This document shows, piece by piece, positions 34,996-46,829 of a stretch of 64,000 nucleotides of DNA. Under the pieces are notes generated by a model. That model saw only the letters and a list, made by a program, of their open reading frames with translations, was not told the origin of the DNA and did not search any database. Made by a program: the position numbers and the translations under genes. Source of the stretch: Lathyrus oleraceus (lineage: Eukaryota > Streptophyta > Magnoliopsida > Fabales > Fabaceae); the NCBI RefSeq assembly GCF_024323335.1, contig NC_066580.1, positions 257,400,977-257,464,976 of the forward strand, written 5' to 3'. The first letter of the stretch is position 1. Each line of letters opens with the position of its first letter.

Positions 34996-36660
34996 GTTGG
35001 TTTCTAAACCCATTGAATACAATGATTTGACTCCTTCGCCAAATTTTGAATTCCCTGTGTTTGAAGTCGAGGAAGGAAGTGATGAAGAAGTATCTCATGA
35101 ATTGTCTTGTCTACTTGAGCACGAGGAAAAAGCCATTCAGCTGTTCGAAGAGCAGATTGAGTTAGTCAACTTGGGTTCCGAGGATGATGTGAAGGAAGTC
35201 AAGATCGGGTCTCGACTGTGTCTAGAAGTGAAGAAGGGGTTGATTGATCTTCTCCGAGAGTATTCAGACGTGTTTGCCTGGTCCTATCAAGATATGCCCG
35301 GTTTGGACTCCGAGATTGTGGAGCATAGATTGCCATTGAAGCCAGAATGCCCGCTAGTCAAGCAGAAGTTGAGGAGGACTCATCCTGATATGGCAGTAAA
35401 GATCAAAGAAGTGTAGAAGTAGGTTGATGTTGGTTTCCTTGTTACTGCTGAGTATCCATAATGGGTGGCTAATAATGTGCTTGTACCAAAGAAAGATGGA
35501 AAAGCTCGTATGTGTGTTGATTATAGATATTTGAATAAAGCCATTCTGAAAGATGATTTCCCTCTATCACACATTGACATGTCGGTAGACAATACAACTA
35601 AATTCAAAGTTTTTTCGTTTATGGATGGATTTTCCGGATATAATCAGATCAAGATGGCACCCGAAGATATGGAGAAGACCACATTCATTACACCCTAGGG
35701 AACATTCTGTTATAGAGTGATGCCTTTCAGTTTAAATAATGCTGGTGCAACTTACCAAAGGGCAATGACTACTCTTTTTCATGACATGATGCATAAAGAG
35801 ATTGAAGTCTATGTTGATGATATGATTGCTAAATCCATTGGTGAAGAGGGACATGTTGAGCATTTGTTGAAGCTATTCCAACGTTTGAGGAAGTGCAAAC
35901 TCCGTTTGAATCCCAATAAGTGTAAATTTGTTGTTCATTCTGGTAAGTTGTTGGGCTTTATTGTCAACAAGAAAGGTATTGAAGTTGATCCCGCCAAGGT
36001 CAAAGCAATACAAGAAATGCTTGCGCCCAAAACTGAGAAGCAAGTCAGAGGTTTTCTCGGCCGCTTGAATTATATATGAAGATTCATTTCGCATATGACT
36101 GCCACATATGTGCCTATATTCAAGCTTCTTCGGAAAGATCAGTCTTGTGATTTGACCAAAGACTGCCAGAAAGCTTTTGATAGTATCAAAGAGTATCTGC
36201 TTGAGCTTCCGATTTTGTCTCCACCTATCGAAGGAAGACCTTTGATCATGTATTTGACTGTGCTTGAAGAGAGTATGGGTTATGTTTTAGGTCATCAAGA
36301 TGAAACTAGAAAGAAAGAGCATGTTATTTACTACCTCAATAAGAAGTTCATCGATTGTGAGACTCGGCATTCTATGCTTGAGAAGACTTGTTGCGCATTG
36401 GCTTGGGCTGCTAAGCGTCTGCGCCAGTATATGTTGAATCATACCACTTGGTTGATATCCAAAATGGATCCAATCAAGTATATTTTTGAGAAGCCTGCTT
36501 TAATTGGGAGGATTGCTCGTTGGCAGATGTTGTTATCAGAGTATGATATTAAATACCGATCTCAGAAAGTGATCAAAGGTAGTGTGTTGGCTGACCATTT
36601 GGCTCACCAACCAATTGAAGATTACCACTCAGTGCAATATGATTTTCCTGATGAAGAGAT
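34996..36660 (+). pseudogene. Ogre B reverse transcriptase and RNase H
   Basis: The RT-side exon opens with an acidic linker (ELSCLLEHEEKAIQLFEEQIELVNLG). It continues to DLLREYSDVFAWSYQDMPGL, VKQKLRRTHPDMA, NNVLVPKKDGKARMCVDYR, FSFMDGFSGYNQI and the catalytic YVDD (35810-35821). Conventional RNase H follows (LTVLEESMGYVLGHQDETRK, about 36250-36310, through SQKVIKGSVLADHLAHQ at about 36590). Nonsense codons are TAG 35414, TAG 35420, TAA 35459, TAG 35696 and TGA 36077. The first, and by comparison several others, stand for Gln. No frameshift is visible up to the RNase H end. Confidence 0.88.
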
Positions 36661-37203
36661 CTTGTACTTAAAAGTGACAGATTGTGATGAACCATTGCTT
36701 GAAGAAGGGCCAGAACCTGGTTCCCGTTGGGGCATGGTATTTGATGGAGTTGTTAATCAATATGGTAATGGCATTGGGGCAGTAATCATTACTCCTCAAG
36801 GCACGCATTTTCCGTTTACAGCTAGATTAACTTTCAAGTGTACAAATAATATGGCTGAGTATGAAGCTTGCATTATGGGGCTAGAAGAGGCCATTGTCTC
36901 AAAATCAAGTATTTAGACGTCTATGGAGATTCAGCTTTGGTTGTGATTCACATCAAAAGTGAATGAATGGGAGATGAATCAACCCGATTGGATACCATAT
37001 AGAGACTATGCTAGGAGGATTTCAACTTTCTTTACTAAGGTTGAGTTTCATCATATTCCTCGAGATGAAAACCGGATGGCAGATGCTTTTGCAACACTGG
37101 CTTGGATGATTGTGGTAAAGTATTGGAATGAAGTTCCCAATCTGACTGTGATGCATCTTGATAGGCCAGATCATGTGTTTGCTGTTGAAGAGGTCAAAGA
37201 TTA
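36661..37203 (+). pseudogene. Archaeal-type RNase H (aRH) of B
   Basis: This is the additional RNase H typical of the Tat lineage, lying between RNase H and integrase. It has GMVFDGVVNQYGNGIGAVII with the first catalytic D near 36741, then FKCTNNMAEYEACIMGLEEAI with the catalytic E. A frameshift follows near 36895, then YGDSALV on a shifted frame. The C-terminal VEFHHIPRDENRMADAFATL carries the last acidic residue. A TAG at 37202-37204 ends this segment. Confidence 0.82.
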
Positions 37204-38458
37204 GAAGCTGTGGTATTATGATGTCAAATGTTTCCTCCAAAGTCAGATTTACCCACCTGAGGCATCTTTGAAAGATAAGAAGACTTTGAGAAGATTAGCC
37301 ATAAATTTCTACCTAAATGGTGATATATTGTACAAGAGAAACTTCGATATGGTTCTGCTCAGATGCGTGGATAGACACGAGGCAGACCTATTGATGACTG
37401 AAGTCCATGAAGGTTCCTTTGGTACTCATTCCAATGGACATGTTATGGTAAAGAAGAGGTTGCAAGCAGGTTACTATTGGCTGGCAATGGAATCTGATTG
37501 TTGCAAGTTTGTGAAGAAATGCCAGAAGTGTCAAATCTATATAGATAAGATTCATGTTCCTCCGACACTGTTAAACGGCATTTCCTCCCCATGGCCCTTC
37601 TCCATTTGGGGAATTGATATGATTGGCATGATTGAGCTTAAAGCTTCGAATGGACATCGTTTCATTTTGGTGGCAATTGACTACTTCACAAAGTGGGTTG
37701 AAGCGGCATCGTATGCGAATGTAACCAAGCAAGTTGTTGTGAGGTTTATCAAGAATCAGATTATATGCCGATATGGTGTGCCAAGTAAAATCATTACTGA
37801 TAATGGATCTAACTTGAATAATAATATGGTGGAAGCTCTTTGCAAAGACTTCAACATTGCACATCATAGTTCTTCTCCCTACAAACCAATGATGAATGGG
37901 GTTGTTGAAGCTGCAAACAAGAACATCAAGAAGATTATCCAGAAGATGGTTATGACATACAAGGATTGGCATGAGATGCTCCCATTTGCCTTGCATGGGT
38001 ACCGTACATCCATCCTTACTTCAACAGGGGAAACCTCTTTCTCACTTGTTTATGGCATGGAAGTTATGCTCCCAGTAGAGGTGGAGATCCCATCATTGTG
38101 TGTCTTGATGGAAGCCAAGTTGACTGAGGCTGAATGGTATCAAACGAGGTATGACCAACTGAATTTGATTGAAGAGAAGAGGTTGACTGCCATGTGTCAT
38201 GGACAATTACATCAGGAAAGGATGAAGAAAGCTTTTGATAAGAAGGTTGGGCCTCGTGTATTCAGAGAAGGTGACCTTGTGCTCAAGAAAATTCTATCTT
38301 TCAAGCCAGATTCTAGGGGTAAATTGACTCCTAATTATGAAGGCCCATATGTTGTCCAGAGAGCCTTTTCAGGCGATGCTTTGATTCTTACAACTATGGA
38401 TGGTGGAGAGTTCACTCGTCCTGTGAACGCCGATGCAGTCAAGAAATACTTCGCCTAA
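37204..38458 (+). pseudogene. Integrase of Ogre B (nearly intact C-terminal pol)
   Basis: An open frame of 396 codons from 37268 covers the whole integrase. The HHCC zinc region (HEGSFGTHSNGH ... CCKFVKKCQKCQIY) is at residues about 45-92. The core triad is D117 (WGIDMIG), D178 (ITDNGSN) and E214 (GVVEAAN), with 35 residues between the last two, so a complete DD35E. The C-terminal domain ends SFKPDSRGKLTPNYEGPYVV and a short tail ending KYFA. No chromodomain is visible, as expected for Tat. It would insert the cDNA with 5-bp target duplications, matching the TSDs seen. Upstream it joins aRH after a stop. Confidence 0.88.
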
Positions 38459-39540
38459 AAAGAAAAAAACAACTCGTTAAGTTGAAAACCTGAAAGGGCG
38501 GCTTAGGCAAAAATGAGTATCTCGGTGGATTGAAACCCGAAAGCGCTACTCAGGCAAAAATTAGAGACATAAAAATAGAAAAATTATCCCGATAAATTGA
38601 GTACCCCACCTTGGGGAAATTTATGCCAAAATCAGGGATTATGGAAAGTAACTGCAGGCTGCTGATCTTCATTTTTGAAGACTTTCTTGAGTAAATCTGT
38701 CAATTCTTATTCATCATCTCCAACCGACACCAAGAGCACAGTGGACATCAAAAGTTGATAGAAGGATTAGTGATCATTATATTCAATGTAGCCCTTTTCC
38801 ATGTACATTACCATTTTTCAACTTTTGTAAAGATCTATGGAGTCTTATCATTTACAGGCTACCATTCCATTAAATAAAATTGAGCTTTTTATCCAATTAT
38901 TTCTACTCTTGTTTAATTCAGCCAAATAGATTTAATTTTTATTATGATCATTTTTGAAATTAAATTTTAAAAAATCAAAATCATGTTTTCTTAAATATAT
39001 AAAAGCAGTTATTTTTAATTAATCGATATTATTTAAAAGAATATCAACAACAGTTTGAAAAACGGTAAGCCCTAAATACGGAGCATTATTGGTTCTCCCT
39101 AAGTAGTGGGTGTAATCTCTATTTCACCCCTGACAATGTTTCAGTAGCCGAGTTTTGTTGGTTTCCCCAGTCGAGTTTGTTGGCCTCCCTTGAGTTGTAG
39201 GTGTGTTGTTTCGGCAGTTTGCATGGTTTTGGCAGATTTTGTTTCCCCGCAAGTCGTCAGAGTTACACCTGATTTTGAGCAGCTACTGTGTTAATCCCCT
39301 GGAGGGTTATCTCCCATTTGATATGGCATTGACCTAAAATTCCATGCAGATGTTGTAGCAGTTTCCTCAGCAGATCCTCTCCTTGTGCTTTACCCAGCCA
39401 GGATTGTGCCTTCGAGGCGTTTGTTTGTTTTCTCTCCAGCAGTTATTTCCCTCCTATGAGGATTGGCTAGGGGGTGTATTGATGATGCAAATCAATGACG
39501 TTTGTATCCTTTGCGGTCGTTTTGTCAGCATAATCATCAT

Positions 39541-39595
<55 letters not shown>

Positions 39596-39596
39596 C
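39541..39596. repeat. (ATATAC)n microsatellite
   Basis: About nine uninterrupted hexamer units lie in the B 3' UTR. The D 3' UTR does not show this array, so it arose in the B lineage or after insertion. Confidence 0.9.
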
Positions 39597-39879
39597 TCAT
39601 ATAACTTCATTATTGCATTATTACACTTTGTGATTCATTGTTTATTTTGATCCTCTGCTATGGCGGTATACTTTTCCCCCATGCAGATTTGGTTTGTCTG
39701 TCCTCTTTCAATTGTAGAGTGTCGGCTCATTAAGCAGAAAGACTTTAACCTTTCTCTTTCTCCACTTGAGTTATTTCCTCGTGGATGGCCATTATTTCAG
39801 CTTCCTCCCAGTTGATTATCTGGATGGAACCACTCCCCTTGAGTTATATCCTCATTGGGTTGAGTCCTTTGATTGACCT

Positions 39880-40760
39880 TTTATTTCTAGATCTTACCTA
39901 GATAGATGCTTTTGGTCCCTTGAGAGCCTATTACCCAGTAACTGGTAATATTCTTCTCATGTTTGTCACTTTTGCCCAATCCCCAGCAAAGGTAACCTTG
40001 TTTCCCCAGCGGATTCGTTTCCACGAAGTATATCCTTGATATGTTCATCCTAACCGATGACAAATATTTTCTATCCTTCTTTGAGTCTATCCTTGAGATG
40101 TTCATCCTAACCGGTGACGGATATTCTCTTGTTGGTATTCTACCCAGTAATTGGTAGTTGTAATCCCTATTTTATTCCCCAGAGAGTTAATCCTTGATAT
40201 GTTCATCCTAACCGATGACGAACATTCTCTTGTTGGTATTCTATCCAGTAACTGATAGATGTAATTCCTATTTTCCCCTCTAAGTCTATCCTTGATATGT
40301 TCATCCCAACCGGTGATAGATATTCTCTTGTTGGTATTCTATCCAGTATTTCGATAGATGTAATTCCTACTTTTTTCAGGCTGTATATCCTTAATATGTT
40401 CATCTTAACCGATGACGGATATCCTCCCTAGAATCCCCAGGAAAGTCTATCCTTGATATGTTCATCCTAACCGATGACAAATTTTTCTTTCCTTTTAGTC
40501 TATCCTTGATATGTTCATTTTAACCAGTGACGAATATTCTCTCTCTTTGATCTTCTACCCAGTAATTGGTAGTTGTAAATCCTATTTTGGCTTTTCCCAG
40601 CAGTTATTCTTACCCAGTAATCGGTAATCAATACACCTCCTAGTTGCCTTCAGCGAGTCATCCTTGATATGTTTACCCTAACCGGTAATGGATGTCCTCC
40701 CTAACAGATTTTGTTATCCCCTTACCCAGTAACCGGTAATGGATAATATATTTTTGCTCC
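39880..40760 (+). repeat. Degenerate tandem repeat field in B 3' UTR
   Basis: Two motifs alternate. TATCCTTGATATGTTCATCC followed by TAACCGATGACG appears about eight times (near 40027, 40087, 40190, 40287, 40387, 40447, 40500, 40657). TACCCAGTAACTGGTAAT appears about seven times (near 39931, 40140, 40239, 40339, 40556, 40611, 40724). Period is roughly 50-100 bp. The second motif is itself an inverted repeat (TTACC ... GGTAA). Confidence 0.8.
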
Positions 40761-41146
40761 TCCGGTGTTGAAGATCTTTTCTTCCCAAGTTGAATTTAAG
40801 TGCGCATTTCCTTAGTGAAATCGTTGATTCCTGTTTGGTTTGAGTATATCAGCTTTGTTGAAATAAGTCGTAGCCTGGCCTACGCACAAACCTTTATCCC
40901 CATAGTCGATGTCTCCCTAGTAAGTTTTCCTTATGGAATGCATTATACTGCTGTGGGCTTTCAGTCTCTCTGGACTCTTTTCCTCTGTGGCAACATTTCC
41001 CCAGAGGGATTTATTTCAACATTCATATCATATGAATCATGAGGTCTCTTAAGGACCAAAATTTATTTCTATATGTTGTTATTTAAGCCCATTCTACTGA
41101 GTCAATGCGAAGATTTTAACCTTCATCTCCTCAGTTAGAACGTCCT

Positions 41147-41158
41147 TAAATAGGGGCA
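41147..41158 (+). promoter_or_regulatory. Polypurine tract region of B
   Basis: AAATAGGGGCAG immediately precedes the 3' LTR start at 41161. D has the same AAATAGGGGCA beside its 3' LTR (minus strand, 46265-46276). It is the likely plus-strand primer; the exact limits are not determined. Confidence 0.55.
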
Positions 41159-41160
41159 GT

Positions 41161-44100
41161 TGTAAGATCCCAATTTTGACCCTAAGATCTCTCATGTTAT
41201 CTCATCATATGCATTGACATTAGGATCACACCATGGCATCCTCCTTACCCATCATTCATTGGGTTGCATTGGGAGAGATCACCAAGCACATTTGATTGTA
41301 TCATACTTTGTATTTTATCATTTTGTTCTAACAAAAATACCAAATATGTTTTTGTATAAACTAACTCTTTTGTAGGTAGAGCACATGCTCACCTTTGATC
41401 TGTCAAGCTCACATCTAGGGTTTAAGACCCTTATTGCAAGGAGCTCAATTAAGAATTGGTTTACTGTGGCTCTAAGCATCATATATGAATCCCCATGGTC
41501 TTTACATGTTATTTTGATCAAGAAATCATCAAGAGTTTGGAAGTGGTTTGCCTTGAAAACCCTAATTCATCTTGGTACCTTGTGTAACTTCTTCAACAAT
41601 TGATCAAATATTTCAAGGGATACTTCAAATTTCATGATCTTATGCATATATGATCCTCCATGAGTCCCAAAAGTTAAGAGAGTATCAAGCTAGCAAGTTG
41701 GTTCATGGTAGTTGACCAGAGGAATTCATATGATCAAAACTGGGGTTCCCTATACCCTATCTCCTACAATTTTTGTCATATGAAAATGATTCCAAGAGAA
41801 AAGTTACTCTAAATGACATTATAAACAACTTTCATGTTGAGGTCTAGATCTAGTTTTTCTTGGAAAGTCATTGTTTATGGTGGAAGATTATAGGTCATTT
41901 TGTTTAAACCCTAATTTGGAGGTCAACTTCCCAACGCCATAACATGCTCAATGTTTATGACATGAAAGATTTTCAAGTTTCACAATCAAATTCAAGATGT
42001 CTACTTCAACTTTGATGTTTGGAGGAAGAGCAAATTCAACTTTTATATGCATGTGATTTGAGGAGACATTATAGGTCATTTTGGACCAATGCCATTGAAT
42101 AAGTGATTTTCCTCAACTTCAAAAATGCATACCTCCTTCATTTTGAATCCGAATGAGGTCAAATTTGTGACCGTTTTGAAGGTCTTTGAGAGAGCTACAA
42201 CTTTGATGAAATAATGTTTCTCATTTGAAGCTCATATAAAAAGTAAGCCAAGGTGGAATAAGTGAACATATGGCTTGACACTTAGAAATTGTTTGGATAT
42301 TTTTTATTTTCCCAACTTCCACCTCAAAATTCATCATGATCCAAGCTTCAAATGAAAAAGTGTTAAACATGAAAGTTGTTCCTATTGATCTAAACTTTTC
42401 AAAAAGTATAATTTCATCCCATTTAGACAAGGTATGAGTAACTTGCGCATGGCTTAAACATGGATGACCATTTGGCATAATTGAACTTGCATTTCTCATA
42501 CACAATTGCATGGCTTACCAATGTGACTTCAGCAATGTTTGTACTCATTTGTTGACCTTAAGAGATGATTACATGGGCCTATCACATGCCCATGCATCCA
42601 TGCAATGTATATTGCTATTTTTGGAACTTTAATTCAAGTGCGCAATTAGCAATCAGATGGCTAGAAATAGAGACCCTTGCACCCGGAATTAAGGACCCTG
42701 CGTGCCAGCTTTGAATCCCAATCTCTAAAACCCTCTCATTCAAAGGATAACCTTGAGAATTCCCATTGGAAATTGAGTTTGAATCTCCATCGTTTTGAGA
42801 TTCAAATCTCCAAGAGTCTTGTGCCTTTTGTTGATTCAATCCCACTCCATCAAGTGTCCAGGGCAAGATCAAGAGCAAGTGGAAGCAAGATCGTGTTCAT
42901 ACAGACCTGCATTAGAGGTATTTTTCAGAATTTTCATCTCTTCGATTCTCACTCAATTCTCCATAATTCTTATTGATCTTTGGTTGTCTGAAGTCCTACC
43001 AATGTAGGAAACAAGATTGAGTTGCTTTGAGGTCAAATCGAAGCAACTCAGATCATGATCCTCAAATTTCAACTCCCTGTATCTTTCAATATATTCGGAG
43101 TTAGGAGAAATTGAGGCCAGATTCGAGCTCCTGAGCATTTCTACTTTAATTTCATGTCCTTCTTTTTAATTTTGGTGATGGTTGAGAGTGAACCAGTCCG
43201 GTGAGGCTCACCGGAGAAGGAGACCGGAGCTTTGGCTCCGGTGGTGTGCTGGCGTTCATCTAAGCCACAGGATCCGTTTGAATTGTTTTAATCTCGTACA
43301 TTAGTTTTGAATACCATCCTTTCAGCACTTTGACTCGTGTCCATGATGGAACGCGCGTTTAGGACCACTTGATCTGGCACCTCAATTAATGAGGGAGATC
43401 AAGTGGTCCACGTGTTTTGCCATTTTTCTAATTTTCATTTTATTTGGTTTATTTTCATTAATTCATATTAATTTTAATATTGATCCAAAAAATATGAGTT
43501 TCACCAAAAAAAAATTCCTCTTTCATTTTCTGAATAAAAATTATTTTTGGAATCATTATTAATATTTTTCATGATTTAATTGTTTTTGTGAATATTTTTA
43601 ATTGTTTAAAAATAGTTTTAAGTTTCCAAAATTTATGAAATTTTTTCTCCAAGGTCCTTTGACCTTGTTTGACCTATGATAAATCTCATGACCATTAATT
43701 TGGTGTTTTTATGAGGTTTTAGGATTTGGACCAACCATAATTTAATATAATGCATTATTTAATTGATTTTAATTGTTTAATTGCAAAATAAATTATGTTG
43801 AGCTTTTGATATTGACTTGTTGAGTTTGACTTGTGTTGTTAGGCCTTGGTCAATGTTGATTTTACTTTGTTGAGTTAAAATCATTGGATTTAGGGGATTG
43901 ATGAAATGTACATTTCATCTCCCAAAATGAATGAATGATTTTAATTTGATAAAAGTCATCCTTTGGCCAATTTGTGTTGATTCCATTCCCCCTCCCTCTT
44001 CATCTTAATCCCATTCTCTTCTCATTCATTTCATGGACCTATGATATCTCTATATCATAAGGCTAGTTGATTGTAAAATCAACATAAGTGTGGATGAGAT

Positions 44101-45828
44101 TAGGTCCACCCTTTTTGCATATTCTTTTAAGTGTGGTATGTTTTAGGAGTATGGTTCATAATACCATATCTCCAACATGCATTAACACTAAAATTTCTAT
44201 TGCCCAACCTCAAATAGTTATGACTTCTACATCAGTCCAATTATGATTGCTTAACATAGCGCTAAATTTTTGACACAAAAGGAATAGCATTCTGGTAAGT
44301 GAGATTGTAAGTCTCCCCTATTTCATGGTATTGTGTGGAAACTTGGCCTTTTTTTCCTTCCTTTGGAAGTTGTCTTGGTTAAAGGATCCATGCTTGTGAA
44401 TAGTGGGTTGAGTGTTCTCCAAAGAATGACTTAAACAAAACAAAGCAAAAGCAATACTAACTTCTAATCAACTAACAACTAACATTTAATTTCAAGCCAT
44501 TTACTTTTATGCACTTTAATTATAAAAGTCTTTATTCATTTGCCATTATTCATATCATTTAACTTTTTTACCTTAATGCCATTTTCACTTTGCTCACTTG
44601 ATCCATATCTTGTGATTGTATATACTTGTTTGTGTTTGTGATCTTTTGACCTTAATGTACATAATAACAACAAAAACCCTAAAAGACATTTGTGTGGACT
44701 GTTGGATTTGATCTGAGACATTGGACTTAGTATTAGGCAACACTACCTATGCAAAAGGACTTGGCCAGTGTCAACTTTCATGAAACCAAGTGCTTGTGAA
44801 TTGAAACTTCATCTGATGCAAGTTTTGGGATCCCATTTGAGTTCATTTGTCATATGGTCTTATTGAAGTTGTTACTTTGAACATGTGTTCAATGCCTATC
44901 TATGAGCCATTCAAGGAGTATGTTATCTGATACATGGGAGATTATGAAGATGATCATGGAATTGCTAAGCTTCGATGTGGCTATCTTTATTTGATGCCTT
45001 GCTCTTCATCTTGCTATTTGTGTATTGATATTGCTTGATTCTAAAGTCCAAGGGAAATTTTGGTTTCTATATGACATTCTTGTCTTTTGGATTGCAGCCC
45101 ATTGGTCAGATCTTTTCAACTCTTAACTTTTAAAAAATTTCTTAGGATGATGAGTCTCTTCATATCCTCCCAATTTCCTCCTTTTAAAATCCTATTTGTT
45201 TGTGATTTCTAAACTTAGACCATATTGAAAATTAGAAACTTTGGCCTTATGCCATTGCATTTGAAAACTCTTTTGTTAATTAAACTTGTAAATGAACCTA
45301 ACTATACTTGACTTAAAATTTCAAAAAGACAAAAAGAACTAACACTCATTCAAACCTTTTTAGGCCTTTTGTGCCTTTGTTAAAACTTAGATTTTTGTTA
45401 AAAGAAATGCATTCACTTTTAAATTGTTGCCACGAACTACGAGGTTTTGATCCCTCATTTTATGTTGGTACGTAGGCACAAGTCCGAAGGTCTTGTCAAA
45501 CACAAAAATATAATTAATGAATTCTTTTCTCATCTCCACACTCTATTTATTGCAAACATCATTTTATACCAAAACATATATGCACACAAGAAAGGGCTCC
45601 CTATGAGTACCTAGGACACTTTGGGTGCTAACACCTTCCCTCTTTGTAACCAACCCCCTTACCTGTAATCTCTGGCATTTTATTAGTTTTGATTTGAAAA
45701 CATCTTATCTTTGGGTTTTGTTCGTACTTTTCCCTTTTCCCTTGGAAACAATAAAAGTGTGGTGGCGACTCTGGTTTAATTGACGTTAAGTTTCTCCATA
45801 ACTTAATGGTCATGAATTTACTGCTACA
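41161..45828 (+). mobile_element. 3' LTR of Ogre B
   Basis: The 4668-bp LTR starts TGTAAGATCCC and ends ACTGCTACA. It carries IR1 (43018-43050), IR2 (43223-43242), IR3 (43362-43409), IR4 (43900-43919) and the PBS-like motif (45763-45774). Its TATA box is mutated (42662-42669). It is followed by TSD GGAAG. Confidence 0.95.
43362..43409 (+). repeat. LTR inverted repeat IR3 in B 3' LTR
   Basis: The arms GGACCACTTGATCT (43362-43375) and AGATCAAGTGGTCC (43396-43409) are perfect 14-bp complements enclosing CCTCA/TGAGG. Confidence 0.92.
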
Positions 45829-45833
45829 GGAAG
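45829..45833. repeat. Target site duplication of B, right copy
   Basis: GGAAG repeats 24145-24149. D LTR sequence resumes at 45834. Confidence 0.95.
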
Positions 45834-46261
45834 TCACACATGATACCCAGATGAATTAGGGCTTCCAAGGCAGACAAGCTTCAAACTTTTGATGATATCT
45901 TGATCAAAATGATAAATGAAGATCATGGTGATCCATATATGATATCTAGAACCAATGTGAACCATTCCTTGATTGATATCCTTGCACTAAGGGTCTTAAA
46001 CCCTATATATGAGCTTGATGAGGCATTGGTGGATGCACACACTACCTACAAAAGAAACAAAGCTATAAATAGATATATTTTTGGTATTATGGTTAGTAAA
46101 TAATGAAAAACAAAGTATGAGATAATCAAATGGGCTTGGTGATCTCTCCCAATGCAAACCCAATGAATGAAGGGTAAGGAGGATGCCAAGGTGTGATCCC
46201 AAAGTCATTGCAAATGATGAAATTGCATGAGGGATCTTAGGGTCAAAATTAGGGTCTTACA
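45834..46261 (-). mobile_element. 3' LTR of Ogre D, proximal part
   Basis: This is the first 428 bp of the D 3' LTR on the minus strand, starting TGTAAGACCCTAATTTTGAC at 46261. It completes the LTR interrupted at 24149. Confidence 0.9.
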
Positions 46262-46829
46262 AAATGCCCCTATTTAAGGACATTCTAACTGAGGATGTGA
46301 AAGTTAAAATCTCTGTATCAACCCAGTAGAATGGACTTAAATAACAACATATAGAAATAAATTTTGGTCCTTAAGAGACCTCATGATGCATATGGTATGT
46401 ATGTAAAAATAATCTTTGTGGGGAATAAATTTCCACAAAGGAAAAGAATCCGGAGAGACTGAAAGTCCACAGGAGCATAATGCATTCCATAAGGAAAACT
46501 CACTGGGGAGACAAAGACTCTAGGGGGACAAAAGGTTGTGCATAGGCTAGGCTACGACTTGAAAACTACTAGAGACGCGAAGGGGATTTCCATGAAAATA
46601 AATCAATGGAAAGACTCGGTTTGGGGATAAGGGAGAATCTGCATGGGATAGGAGTGGATCAGAACAAAAATGAAATACCTAAACCAAACAGAGGGTTGGC
46701 GATTTCACTAAGGAAATACGTGCTCAAACTCAATTGGGGAAGAATGAACTTCAACACAGGAGTACAAGAGATATATTATCTATTACCGGTTACTAGATAG
46801 GAAGATAATACACTCTAACAGAGGGACAT

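Larger units (their letters stand above)
38459..41160 (+). other. 3' untranslated region of B
   Basis: This is a 2.7-kb non-coding region between integrase and 3' LTR. It contains an ATATAC microsatellite (39541-39596) and a field of degenerate tandem motifs (39880-40760). It ends at the purine-rich tract AAATAGGGGCA. The matching region of D is at 46262-48955 and 57161-57487 in reverse. Confidence 0.85.
24150..45828 (+). mobile_element. Complete Ogre element B (21.7 kb, plus strand)
   Basis: This is a structurally complete Tat/Ogre retrotransposon: 5' LTR 24150-28852, PBS 28862-28877, ORF1, gag, pro, intron, RT-RNase H, aRH, integrase, long 3' UTR, PPT and 3' LTR 41161-45828, with perfect 5-bp TSDs. 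The LTRs differ at about six positions in their first 80 bp, so it is not very recent. All ORFs carry nonsense codons, and gag lacks its zinc knuckle through an in-frame deletion. It is inserted in the 3' LTR of D in opposite orientation. Confidence 0.95.

Noticed and set aside
39541..39596. CRISPR-like or regulatory array
   Set aside because: It is a plain hexamer microsatellite without spacers, in a plant retrotransposon UTR.
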